From an uncultured Bacteroidia bacterium (GTDB lineage: Bacteria; Bacteroidota; Bacteroidia; Bacteroidales; F082), in assembly GCA_902800965.1 (NCBI GenBank), contig CADCGK010000003.1, positions 106,088-170,087 of the forward strand: a stretch of DNA of 64,000 nucleotides, in the 5' to 3' direction. Positions 1 to 7,063 of the stretch are shown here, one piece after another. Positions within the stretch are counted from its first letter, which is position 1; each line of letters begins with the position of its first letter. A program made the translations under genes and the position numbers. A model generated the notes under the pieces. The model was not told the origin of the DNA, did not search any database, and saw only the letters and a program-made list of their open reading frames with translations.

Positions 1-87
1 GCCAAGATCAAGTTCCAGCCCTACGATTTGGTTTGGTTCGTAGCCCAAAAATCCAAAGCAGAAATCTTAATTAATAGTGAGGAGTGA
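1..87 (+). CDS. C-terminal end of an unidentified protein (cut by window edge)
   Basis: An open frame runs from the first base to a TGA at 85-87 and encodes 28 residues (ending ...AEILINSEE). I do not recognise the family. The last residues and the stop codon are supplied by the heptad repeat that starts at 76, so the original C-terminus was probably altered when the repeat arrived. The reading is supported only by its being open and hydrophobic/aromatic-rich (FQPYDLVWFVAQ). Confidence 0.4.
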   Translation, partial: AKIKFQPYDLVWFVAQKSKAEILINSEE

Positions 88-106
88 GGAGTTAGGAGTG
101 AGGAGT
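76..106 (+). repeat. heptad array, left arm (AGTGAGG type)
   Basis: Four 7-bp units (AGTGAGG, AGTGAGG, AGTTAGG, AGTGAGG) plus AGT. It is the inverted counterpart of the array at 238-268, shifted by one unit. The pair encloses a fragment of a four-helix-bundle gene. It overlaps the stop codon of the upstream gene. Confidence 0.85.
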
Positions 107-130
107 ACCAATAAAGAAACAAAAAGAGTT

Positions 131-259
131 ATGGGGGAGAAGGGAACAGTAAAAGATAAAAGCAGATTGTTTGCTATCGACATAATCAATCTATATAAGA
201 GGCTTTCTGAGAGTAAAAAAGAATATGTGCTCTCGAAACTCCTCACTCCTCACTCCTAA
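131..259 (+). pseudogene. fragment of a four-helix-bundle protein (23S rRNA intervening-sequence type)
   Basis: The 43-residue frame contains SRLFAIDIINLYKRLSESKK followed by EYVLSK, which reads like the first helices of the S23/IVS four-helix-bundle family (normally about 115-125 residues). The family pattern then breaks exactly where the right-hand heptad array begins, so the gene has lost its last two thirds. It lies between inverted heptad arrays 76-106 and 238-268. Family assignment is from recalled motif similarity; the truncation is plain from length. Probably non-functional. Confidence 0.6.
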
Positions 260-268
260 CTCCTCACT
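238..268 (+). repeat. heptad array, right arm (ACTCCTC type, inverted)
   Basis: Units ACTCCTC, ACTCCTC, ACTCCTA, ACTCCTC plus ACT, the reverse complement of the left arm with a one-unit register shift. It ends 3 bp before the topB start codon at 272 and so forms most of the topB leader. Confidence 0.85.
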
Positions 269-271
269 ATC

Positions 272-2155
272 ATGATCGTCTGTATTGCCGAAAAGCCGTC
301 CGTAGCGCGTGACATCGCGAAAGTGCTGGGTGCCACCCAGTCACACGATGGCTATATGGAAGGCAACGGTTATCAGGTGACTTGGACTTTCGGTCACCTC
401 TGCACCTTGAAGGAACCCCATGACTACACGGACCAATGGAAGGCTTGGGCCTTGACGCGTCTGCCGATGATCCCGCAGCGGTTCGGCATCAAGCTGATTG
501 CTGATAAAGGGGTTGAAAAACAATTCAAGATCATTGAATCCCTGTTCCAGAAAGCCGACGAGATTGTGAACTGCGGCGATGCTGGCCAGGAGGGCGAGCT
601 GATCCAGCGTTGGGTGATGCAGAAGGCACAGGTGAAGTGCCCTGTGAAACGCCTTTGGATCTCTTCGTTGACCGAGGAATCCATCCGCGAGGGCTTCAAA
701 AACCTGAAAGACCAGTCGGATTACCAATCCCTTTACGAGGCGGGCTTGTCGCGTGCCATCGGCGACTGGCTGCTGGGCATGAACGCTACGAGGCTCTATA
801 CGTTGAAATATGGCCGTAACCGACAGGTGCTGTCCATCGGCCGAGTCCAGACCCCGACTCTGGCGCTGATCGTAAGGCGTTATCAGGAGATACAGAACTT
901 CAAGCCCGAGGCCTATTGGGTGCTGTCAACGGTTTATCGCGATACTACCTTTACCGCCACCAAAGGCAAATACGGATCGGTGGAAGACGGACAAAAGGAC
1001 CTGCAAAGCGTTGAAGGGAAGGAGTTCACCGTAACCGATATCGAAACCAAGAAAGGCAAGGAGGCACCGCCGAAGCTTTACGACTTGACATCGTTGCAGG
1101 TGGAATGCAACAAGAAATACAATATGTCGGCCGAGCAGACCCTACAGACCATCCAGAGCCTCTATGAGAAGAAATACACGACCTATCCCCGTGTCGATAC
1201 CACCTATCTGAGCGACGACATCTATCCGAAATGTCCCAGTATCCTTGCCAAGCTTACCAACTATTCAGAGTTGACGGCGCCGTTGGCAGGTAAGAAGCTA
1301 GCCAAGAGCAAGAAGGTGTTCGACAACAGCAAGGTCACCGACCACCATGCCATCATCCCGACGGGTGTGGTGCCGCAAGGCCTGTCGTTTGCCGAAGAAA
1401 AGGTCTATGACGAGGTGTGTCGCCATTTCATCGCGGTGTTCTATCCCGACTGCCAGTTTGCCACCACCACAGTGTTAGGCAAGGTGGAGGACGTCGAGTT
1501 CAAGACCTCTGGTAAGCAGATCCTGGAGCCTGGATGGCGTCTCGTTATTAGAAGTCAGAAGACAGAAGAAGAGAAGACAGAAGACGGAAGTCAGAAGACA
1601 GAAGAGGAGAAGACTTTACCGATCTTCACCAAAGGCGAACACGGTCCCCAAAAGCCCCAGCTGGCAGAGAAATGGACCACGCCTCCGAAGCCTTACACTG
1701 AAGCCACTTTGCTGCGCGCCATGGAAACGGCCGGCAAGCTCGTCGATGATGAGGCCCTCCGCGAGGTGATGAAGGAGAACGGCATCGGCCGTCCTTCCAC
1801 GCGTGCCGCCATCATCGAGACCTTGTTCAAGCGCAACTATATCAAAAAGGTACGGAAGAGCCTTGAGCCTACCCCCACGGGCATTGAGCTCATCGGCCTC
1901 ATCCACGAGGAGTTGCTGAAGAGTGCCGAGTTGACTGGCATTTGGGAGAAGAAGCTCCGCGAAATCGAACAACACAAATATGACGCCCGCCAATTCCTTG
2001 AAGAGCTGAAGCAGATGGTCACAGAGATCGTCACCACGGTGATGCTCGTCGGACAGCCCTGTCCGCAGTGCGGCAAAGGCCGTATCATCAAAGGCAAGAC
2101 CGCTTTCGGCTGTTCCGAGTGGAAGAACGGCTGCAGCTGGAGGAAGGCGTTCTGA
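272..2155 (+). CDS. topB: DNA topoisomerase III
   Basis: Type IA topoisomerase (627 residues) that decatenates and relaxes DNA through a 5'-phosphotyrosyl intermediate. It starts MIVCIAEKPSVARDIA, the usual TOPRIM opening. The acidic metal motif is GDAGQEGE at about residues 102-109, and the catalytic tyrosine is Tyr305 in TYPRVDT. A C-terminal zinc-ribbon-like segment has CPQCG and GCSEWKNGC. Residues ~427-448 (RSQKTEEEK... repeated) are encoded by a heptad DNA array inserted in frame, so they are a charged low-complexity loop foreign to the family. The start is the first ATG after the right heptad arm. Identification is firm; the effect of the insert is unknown. Confidence 0.96.
   Translation: MIVCIAEKPSVARDIAKVLGATQSHDGYMEGNGYQVTWTFGHLCTLKEPHDYTDQWKAWALTRLPMIPQRFGIKLIADKGVEKQFKIIESLFQKADEIVNCGDAGQEGELIQRWVMQKAQVKCPVKRLWISSLTEESIREGFKNLKDQSDYQSLYEAGLSRAIGDWLLGMNATRLYTLKYGRNRQVLSIGRVQTPTLALIVRRYQEIQNFKPEAYWVLSTVYRDTTFTATKGKYGSVEDGQKDLQSVEGKEFTVTDIETKKGKEAPPKLYDLTSLQVECNKKYNMSAEQTLQTIQSLYEKKYTTYPRVDTTYLSDDIYPKCPSILAKLTNYSELTAPLAGKKLAKSKKVFDNSKVTDHHAIIPTGVVPQGLSFAEEKVYDEVCRHFIAVFYPDCQFATTTVLGKVEDVEFKTSGKQILEPGWRLVIRSQKTEEEKTEDGSQKTEEEKTLPIFTKGEHGPQKPQLAEKWTTPPKPYTEATLLRAMETAGKLVDDEALREVMKENGIGRPSTRAAIIETLFKRNYIKKVRKSLEPTPTGIELIGLIHEELLKSAELTGIWEKKLREIEQHKYDARQFLEELKQMVTEIVTTVMLVGQPCPQCGKGRIIKGKTAFGCSEWKNGCSWRKAF
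1550..1613 (+). repeat. heptad array inserted in frame in topB (AGAAGAC type)
   Basis: About eight 7-bp units (AGAAGTC, AGAAGAC, AGAAGAA, then AGAAGAC ... ) with a single-base slip after the third unit. Read in frame it encodes a Lys/Glu/Gln/Thr-rich stretch with a repeated SQKTEEEK. The same unit type occurs at 59484-59511 and 63398-63425. Confidence 0.85.
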
Positions 2156-2177
2156 TTCTTTTTTTGTTGTGAATCAC

Positions 2178-2208
2178 TTGCGGTTTTCAGATATATTGAT
2201 TATTTTTG
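2178..2208 (+). promoter_or_regulatory. promoter of the antitoxin-like gene
   Basis: TTG at 2178-2180, 20 bp spacer, TATTTTTG at 2201-2208, matching the Bacteroidetes TTTG/TAnnTTTG promoter. It places transcription start near 2215 and favours ATG 2236 over ATG 2206. Confidence 0.65.
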
Positions 2209-2235
2209 CACGGTAAAATAACAAAAACGACTATT

Positions 2236-2520
2236 ATGGAAGAGTATGAGCAGAAAGAAAAAGCAGAAAGCGTCGCCAAAGAACCTGAAGCCGTGTACGA
2301 ACCTGTCATGGACTTGGAAGAAATAATTGGTATCGCAGACAACGAATTTGATATTGACGACTATTACGAGAAACACAAAGAAGAAATCGAAGTAGCTTAC
2401 GAGAGACTCCGAAATGATAACACTAATGCTCCGGAAGGCTACTACACTTTAAAAGAGTTTGATGAATTATTGAAACAAAAACTCAGAGAAGCCTATGCGT
2501 CGCTACAAAGTCATTCTTGA
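2236..2520 (+). CDS. small acidic protein, probable antitoxin of a broken RelE/ParE-type pair
   Basis: A 94-residue, Glu/Asp-rich protein (MEEYEQKEKAES...). The upstream ATG at 2206 is rejected because it overlaps the -7 box at 2201-2208. Its 3' end overlaps the start of a degraded RelE/ParE-like toxin frame at 2495, a typical antitoxin-toxin arrangement. No DNA-binding motif is evident. A YYTLKEFDELLKQKL segment near the C-terminus could be the toxin-binding helix. Role is inferred from the neighbour, not from a recognised family. Confidence 0.6.
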   Translation: MEEYEQKEKAESVAKEPEAVYEPVMDLEEIIGIADNEFDIDDYYEKHKEEIEVAYERLRNDNTNAPEGYYTLKEFDELLKQKLREAYASLQSHS

Positions 2521-2742
2521 TTCTCAAGCTATGGCTTCAATTGACTCTTTGGTGGATTTTATAAAAAGTTAAGCTATTGCGCTTCAATTTTCCCTTTAAG
2601 CAGTTTCCAAACCGCCCGCAAAATTCATCCCGAAGCCAAGACGTTATCTATCATGAAACACCGCTGGACGGTGGTTTTTCATATTGATGGTGATTATGTC
2701 GTTGTTGACAGGATTTTTCCTTCTAATACGATGGCAGAGTGA
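2495..2742 (+). pseudogene. degraded RelE/ParE-like toxin
   Basis: From ATG 2495 the frame reads MRRYKVILDSQAMASIDSLV and stops at TAA 2570-2572. After a -1 shift, the frame from 2572 continues with an ARKIHPEAKTLSIMKHRW segment, then TVVFHIDGDYVVVDRIFPS, and stops at TGA 2740-2742. Both halves look like one RelE/ParE-fold toxin (beta-strand start; RW-x-VVF-H and VDRI end). A stop and a frameshift separate them, so the toxin is inactive as read. A sequencing error in the T-rich junction could mimic this. Confidence 0.65.
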
Positions 2743-2784
2743 TTCAGAGAAAGACGAATCTCGCCTTTCAAATTTCTTTCATGT

Positions 2785-3765
2785 CTAGATAAAAAACAAA
2801 CACACTCCAATAACACTGATTATTGCTCCCACTACCTCGCGTAGCGTCACTTTCTGATGGAAGAGAAGGGCTGCTGGGGCGATGATGAGGACAGGGGTAA
2901 GGGCGAAGAGCGTCTGGGCGATGCCCGCTGAAGTGAATTGGGTGGCCAAGAGGGAGGCACTGACCCCGATGAAGGGTCCAAAGATGGTGGAGGCCAGCAC
3001 GCACCACATCGCCTTGCGGTCGCTCAGGGCGTGGCGTAGCTTTGTCAGGCCGTCTTTGTTGAATAGCACCAAGGCCAAGAAGAAGCCTGCCAGCCCGATA
3101 TAGGCACGTATGGTGGTGGCGGCGAATGACATGCTGACGCTCACTGGCAGTTGCAGCACGGCATTGTCGAAGACCGCATCGCTAGAGATGCCTGCGGCGG
3201 TAAGGGCAGCGTCATAATGCGTCAGTCCGCCTTTGCTGAGCACCAGGCCGAAGCCCTGACAGATGCCTGCCATCGCGGCGAAGAAGATGCCTTTCTTCGG
3301 CAGCTTGAAGTGGATGCCGTGCTGGTGGGTGTCGTCGTTTTTCGACAGGATCGACAGGGCGATGCCGCTCAGGGTGACCACCATGCCGACGATGGCGATG
3401 GGGCGCATCTGTTCGCCGAGGAGCAGCCGTCCAGTAATCGCTGCGGTGGGTGCCGAAAGCGTCATGAAAAGCTGCCCAAAGCGCGATCCGATGTGGATGT
3501 AACCCTGCATCAGACAATAGTCGCCGATGACATAGCCCACCACGCCCGAGAGCAGCAGCCACGTCCAGGTGCTGGCGTCGGCATAGCGTGGGTAAGGCAC
3601 GCCCATCACCAGCCACAGCGTGACGCACAGGAACACGAGCGACATCGTCATGCGGATGGTGTTGAACGGCAACGACCCCATGCGTTTGGAGCCCACCTCC
3701 GCAAACAGCGCGGTGGCGGTCCACGATAGGGCGACGCCCAACGATATCAATTCACCGACAAACAT
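2785..3765 (-). CDS. EamA/DMT-family transporter
   Basis: A 326-residue inner-membrane protein with about ten hydrophobic segments in two halves (EamA repeats; second half from ~residue 165), starting MFVGELISLGVALSWTATAL. The family exports small metabolites; no substrate can be read from the sequence. On the minus strand a TACCTTTG -7 box (3774-3781) lies only 8 bp from the ATG, implying a very short leader. It is divergent from the LytTR gene, and the 110-bp region between them carries both promoters. Confidence 0.9.
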   Translation of the reverse strand: MFVGELISLGVALSWTATALFAEVGSKRMGSLPFNTIRMTMSLVFLCVTLWLVMGVPYPRYADASTWTWLLLSGVVGYVIGDYCLMQGYIHIGSRFGQLFMTLSAPTAAITGRLLLGEQMRPIAIVGMVVTLSGIALSILSKNDDTHQHGIHFKLPKKGIFFAAMAGICQGFGLVLSKGGLTHYDAALTAAGISSDAVFDNAVLQLPVSVSMSFAATTIRAYIGLAGFFLALVLFNKDGLTKLRHALSDRKAMWCVLASTIFGPFIGVSASLLATQFTSAGIAQTLFALTPVLIIAPAALLFHQKVTLREVVGAIISVIGVCLFFI

Positions 3766-3820
3766 TTCGGGGGCAAAGGTAATAATACTATTCCTTAGTA
3801 GCTTTGTGAACAGGAATCAT

Positions 3821-3872
3821 TTCATACATTTATAGGCCTATTTCGTACATTTCAACCAAATTCATAACTTTG
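3821..3872 (+). promoter_or_regulatory. LytTR-type direct repeat and promoter of the lytTR gene
   Basis: TTCATACA (3821-3828) and TTCGTACA (3842-3849) repeat with a 21-bp period, followed after 15 bp by a -7 box TAACTTTG (3865-3872). No TTTG is evident at -33; the second repeat lies near there, as expected for an activator site. Related direct repeats occur at 5955-5982 and 34004-34031. Binding by the adjacent LytTR protein is inferred from the family's known preference for two ~9-bp repeats about two helical turns apart. Confidence 0.6.
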
Positions 3873-3904
3873 CATTGCAGACTAGTTGCTACCTTTGCCT
3901 CGCC

Positions 3905-4273
3905 ATGCTGAAGAAGTATCTGATCATATCAACCACCACCGACTTGGTGCGCATCGCTCCCGAGAGGATCGTGTTTATCTCGTCGGACGGGAACTACTGC
4001 AACCTCGTTCAGTCTGACAACGAGACGAGAATGCTGACGTTCCAGCTCGGACAGGTGGAGAGTATGATACGTGAACAGCTTGGCACGGAAGGCCTCCAAT
4101 TCATCAGGATTGGTCGGGGCCTGATCATCAACCGCAACTATATCTATTACATCAATATCCAGAGCCAGAAGCTCATCCTTTCCGATGTGGCACGCTTCAC
4201 CCATACCGTGTCGGCATCGAAGGAAGCTTTGAAACAGCTAAAGGAGTTGATCGAGAAGGAGGCAAAGGAATGA
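3905..4273 (+). CDS. stand-alone LytTR DNA-binding regulator
   Basis: The 122-residue protein consists almost only of a LytTR domain: VRIAPERIVFISSDGNYCNL is the typical first strands, and FIRIGRGLIINRNYI is the conserved 'RIHRS.LVN..YI'-type segment. There is no receiver domain. The start at 3905 (MLKKYLII) is chosen because the alternative ATG at 3875 lies only 2 bp beyond the -7 box and would precede the expected transcription start. The stop overlaps the next start (ATGA at 4270-4273), so it is co-transcribed with the membrane protein, which may act as its sensor or antagonist. The direct repeats in its own promoter suggest autoregulation. Confidence 0.88.
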   Translation: MLKKYLIISTTTDLVRIAPERIVFISSDGNYCNLVQSDNETRMLTFQLGQVESMIREQLGTEGLQFIRIGRGLIINRNYIYYINIQSQKLILSDVARFTHTVSASKEALKQLKELIEKEAKE

Positions 4274-5151
4274 AAGAAATCAATGAAATAAGAGACGATG
4301 AGATCCGCGTCATCGGCGAGGAGAAGCAACCCAAGCCGCAAGGCTGGAGATGGTTGCTGCTCTTGTTGGCGGGCATCATCGTCGGCGTCATCATTTGGCA
4401 AGTATGGCCATCCAAGCCTGAACCGCCAGTTGAAGACCCGGAACAAGGCGTTTTCGAGCCCTCGAAGCCTACGGTAGAGCAACCTGTTGTGAAACTGCCT
4501 TTGGCTAAGGCCGAGGATACAGGACGCGCTTTCGTTGAGATGGCTGACACCGTCATCAACGACATTCCGATGCGGCTTTATATTCCACATCAAGTGAGTC
4601 TGAGCCTGCATTTGGGACCGATCGACAAAAAGGACAAGGGCATCATCTTTACCGCCCAGGCAGCCGACATCCGAGCTGACAATGGCGGCATCGTGGGTGC
4701 CTTCGTGCTGAAAGGCGAGCCGAAAGCATGGGGCCTCTCCAAGAAAGGCTACTGCGCCATCATCAACGATACGGTGACGGTGGGAGTGGCCGACAATTCG
4801 CCCCTTTTTGAAGAAGCCACGGAGAAGAGCGGCTATTTCTTCCGCCAGTTCCCCTTGGTGGATAACGGGAAGCTGGTTGAAAACGAACAGAAGGGCAAAT
4901 CGGTGCGCAGGGCCCTCTGTGTCCGTAACGGAGAACTCTTTACCATGGAAACGCTCACTCAGGAATCGTTCCACGACTTCGCCCAAGCTTTGGTGGATCT
5001 GGGGGTGGACAATGCCATCTATCTGGTCGGTGCCAACGCCTACGGCTGGGCCACCGATTCCGAAGGCCAACGCCATGAGTTCGGCGACCCCAATCCCAAG
5101 ACCAGTAAGAAGTGGAGGAATATCAACTATCTGGTGATGCGAGAAAAATAG
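4270..5151 (+). CDS. membrane-anchored phosphodiester glycosidase-like protein (LytTR partner)
   Basis: 293 residues: cytoplasmic N-terminus, one membrane helix (about residues 28-46, WLLLLLAGIIVGVIIWQVW), a proline-rich linker and an outside domain. The outside domain has the pattern of NAGPA/DUF2233 proteins: GGIVGAFVLKGEPKAWGL in the middle and VDLGVDNAIYLVGANAYGWA near the end, in the place of the usual 'DGGGS' loop. The catalytic Asp of that loop is not evident (VGAN instead of LDGG), so enzyme activity is doubtful. Overlaps the LytTR gene by 4 bp. Assignment is by motif memory; the membrane topology is direct. Confidence 0.55.
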   Translation: MKEINEIRDDEIRVIGEEKQPKPQGWRWLLLLLAGIIVGVIIWQVWPSKPEPPVEDPEQGVFEPSKPTVEQPVVKLPLAKAEDTGRAFVEMADTVINDIPMRLYIPHQVSLSLHLGPIDKKDKGIIFTAQAADIRADNGGIVGAFVLKGEPKAWGLSKKGYCAIINDTVTVGVADNSPLFEEATEKSGYFFRQFPLVDNGKLVENEQKGKSVRRALCVRNGELFTMETLTQESFHDFAQALVDLGVDNAIYLVGANAYGWATDSEGQRHEFGDPNPKTSKKWRNINYLVMREK

Positions 5152-5201
5152 TTGCGGAATTTCAGAAAAAGTTTTAGCTTTGCAAAACACAAACAGTAAT
5201 C

Positions 5202-5525
5202 ATGTCACTAACAAAGGAATCTATATTGAAATCGATAGTGGCTCTAGGTTCGAAGGTATTACCCCAAGGGGCTAGGCTTATTCTGTTCGGTTCGCAGGCG
5301 CGTGGCGATGCGCATGATGAATCCGACTGGGATTTACTTATCCTTCTTAATGATGACCAATCTAAAGGCGATGTCTTTGGCGACTATGGCTATCCGTTTG
5401 TGGAGCTGGGCTGGGAATACGGCACTTATTTCAGTCCAAAAATCTATACCTATTCGGAATGGGCCGGTCGAAAAGGAACGCCGTTTTATGAAAACATCAA
5501 CAAGGAAGGAGTAGCATTATGCTGA
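5202..5525 (+). CDS. MNT-type nucleotidyltransferase (antitoxin of MNT/HEPN pair)
   Basis: 107 residues. The nucleotidyltransferase motif GSQARGDAHDESDWDLL at residues ~30-46 carries the G-S-x9-D-x-D metal-binding pattern. In known MNT/HEPN pairs the MNT enzyme AMPylates a tyrosine of the HEPN RNase and silences it. A promoter lies at 5152-5182 (TTG, then TAGCTTTG). The stop overlaps the HEPN start by 7 bp, supporting one operon. Confidence 0.88.
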   Translation: MSLTKESILKSIVALGSKVLPQGARLILFGSQARGDAHDESDWDLLILLNDDQSKGDVFGDYGYPFVELGWEYGTYFSPKIYTYSEWAGRKGTPFYENINKEGVALC

Positions 5526-5947
5526 CTGAAGATGAAAAGAAAGCTTTGGTAGCCAACAAAGTTAGACGTTCAAGGGAAACTTGGTCAGAGACGAAAGGCA
5601 TCATTGAGGATGGGTATTGGTATGCTGCTGCCAATAGGATGTATTATGCCTGTTATTATATGGTTTCGGCGTTGCTACTTAAAATCGGTCAAAGTTCCCA
5701 TACCCATGGTGGTACCATAGGGTTATTTGGTCTCCATTTTGTAAAATCAGGGATTGTTTCCTCCGAATTAGGTAAATTCTACAGCGAATTGTTTGAACTC
5801 AGACAAACCGGAGATTACGACGATTGGAAAGTGGTGACTGAAAACGACATTATGCCAATGGTTCCCACCGCAGAAGTTTTTCTTGAAACCATAGAGAAAC
5901 TTATCAAGGAAGACGGTTATCTTAATATTTACGAAATTCCTTCCTGA
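5519..5947 (+). CDS. HEPN-domain protein (UPF0332-like), toxin partner of MNT
   Basis: 142 residues, all helical. YWYAAANRMYYACYYMVSAL and LRQTGDYDDW match the HEPN/UPF0332 pattern (helix with A-x-N-R-x-Y-Y-A, then 'R.xGDYDD'). The classical R-x4-6-H RNase motif is not obvious; the nearest candidates are in the H-rich loop SSHTHGG, so nuclease activity cannot be asserted. It follows the MNT gene with a 7-bp overlap. Confidence 0.85.
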   Translation: MLTEDEKKALVANKVRRSRETWSETKGIIEDGYWYAAANRMYYACYYMVSALLLKIGQSSHTHGGTIGLFGLHFVKSGIVSSELGKFYSELFELRQTGDYDDWKVVTENDIMPMVPTAEVFLETIEKLIKEDGYLNIYEIPS

Positions 5948-5954
5948 AGAACAT

Positions 5955-5982
5955 TTCATACACCTTATAGACATTTCATACA
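5955..5982 (+). promoter_or_regulatory. LytTR-type direct repeat upstream of the 6062 lipoprotein gene
   Basis: TTCATACA at 5955-5962 and again at 5975-5982 (20-bp period). The -7 box is TATTTTTG at 6022-6029. The 80-bp leader that follows resembles that of the GH25 gene (GAACCC..., ...TTTGT.TCG). Confidence 0.55.
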
Positions 5983-5985
5983 GAA

Positions 5986-6016
5986 CCCCGAAAAACGCTT
6001 GGTCAGCTTTTCGGGG
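5986..6016 (+). terminator. hairpin downstream of the MNT/HEPN operon
   Basis: CCCCGAAAA (5986-5994) pairs perfectly with TTTTCGGGG (6008-6016), followed by TCCTTTATTTTT. It could terminate the HEPN transcript. Because it sits between the LytTR repeats and the next -7 box it may also act in regulation. Confidence 0.55.
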
Positions 6017-6061
6017 TCCTTTATTTTTGTGTCGTAAATATAACGAGACAGTACCAAGATT

Positions 6062-7063
6062 ATGAAACTGCAACCTTTTTTCATGGCGTTGCTGATGCTG
6101 GTCGGGGTCGGATGTTCGCCGACCCCGCAAGCGGAAAACCAGCAGGATGGGAAAAACGAAACGGGACACGTTCCAGGCAATGGCATCTATTATTGGAAGA
6201 CAGTCTTTGAATTGAATGACACAGAACGAAGTTTCCTAACGGAACATCAAGTGAAACGATTGTACCTGCGCTTTTTCGACGTAGTGCCTTCCGATCCGAA
6301 CACCACCTCCAACTACCATATAAACTACGAGGCGGTGCCCAGTGCCAATTTGTTATTCCACGATCCGATGCCCGAAGGGTTGGAAATCGTGCCGGTGGTA
6401 TATATCATCATTGAGGCGCTGCGATTGATCAATAGCTCTCTTAACGACTATTCCAAACTGATTGTTGAACGGATCCTCAACATGGCCGACTTCCATGATC
6501 TGGGGGTCATCCACGAAGTGCAACTCGACTGCGATTGGACCCAGCAGACCCAAGAAGGCTATTTCAGGTTGTGCGAGGCGGTGAAGGACCAATTGAAGCC
6601 CTACGGCATCCGGCTAAGTTGCACTATCCGGTTGTGGCAGCTGGCATGCGCCTGTCCGCCTGTCGATCGTGGCGTGCTGATGCTTTACAATACGGGTAGT
6701 ATCACCAATCCCAATACCAGTAACGCCATCCTTGACCTTAACGATGTGAAAGCCTATCTAAAAGGAAAGCCCTACGGTTTGCCATTGGACTTCGCTTATC
6801 CCACCTATAGTTGGTACGTGTGGTTCCGCGACAACACCTACATGGGCTTGTTCCACCAGCGGCCTGACAATGATACGTTGGTCAAGACTGGCGATGTGCT
6901 TCGTCATGAACAAGTCAGTTTCGGTGAGCTACGTGCATTGGATAGCCTGGTTCGTCTGAAACTGCCGTCCGACAGTGCCTCCGTTATTCTTTACCATCTT
7001 GACTCCGCTAACCTTTCAAACTATACCTCCGATGAGATACGCCAGATTTATCGTTGCCATTAG
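6062..7063 (+). CDS. lipoprotein, DUF3142-like (possible glycoside-hydrolase fold)
   Basis: 333 residues with a signal peptide ending in the lipobox VGVGCS (Cys ~19). The body alternates strands and helices in TIM-barrel fashion; the segment VIHEVQLDCDWTQQTQEGYF recalls the 'Q.D.DWT' motif I associate with DUF3142. Enzymatic substrate is unknown. The start follows the promoter with LytTR-type repeats, so it is a likely member of the LytTR regulon. Overlaps the next gene by 32 bp. Confidence 0.6.
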   Translation: MKLQPFFMALLMLVGVGCSPTPQAENQQDGKNETGHVPGNGIYYWKTVFELNDTERSFLTEHQVKRLYLRFFDVVPSDPNTTSNYHINYEAVPSANLLFHDPMPEGLEIVPVVYIIIEALRLINSSLNDYSKLIVERILNMADFHDLGVIHEVQLDCDWTQQTQEGYFRLCEAVKDQLKPYGIRLSCTIRLWQLACACPPVDRGVLMLYNTGSITNPNTSNAILDLNDVKAYLKGKPYGLPLDFAYPTYSWYVWFRDNTYMGLFHQRPDNDTLVKTGDVLRHEQVSFGELRALDSLVRLKLPSDSASVILYHLDSANLSNYTSDEIRQIYRCH

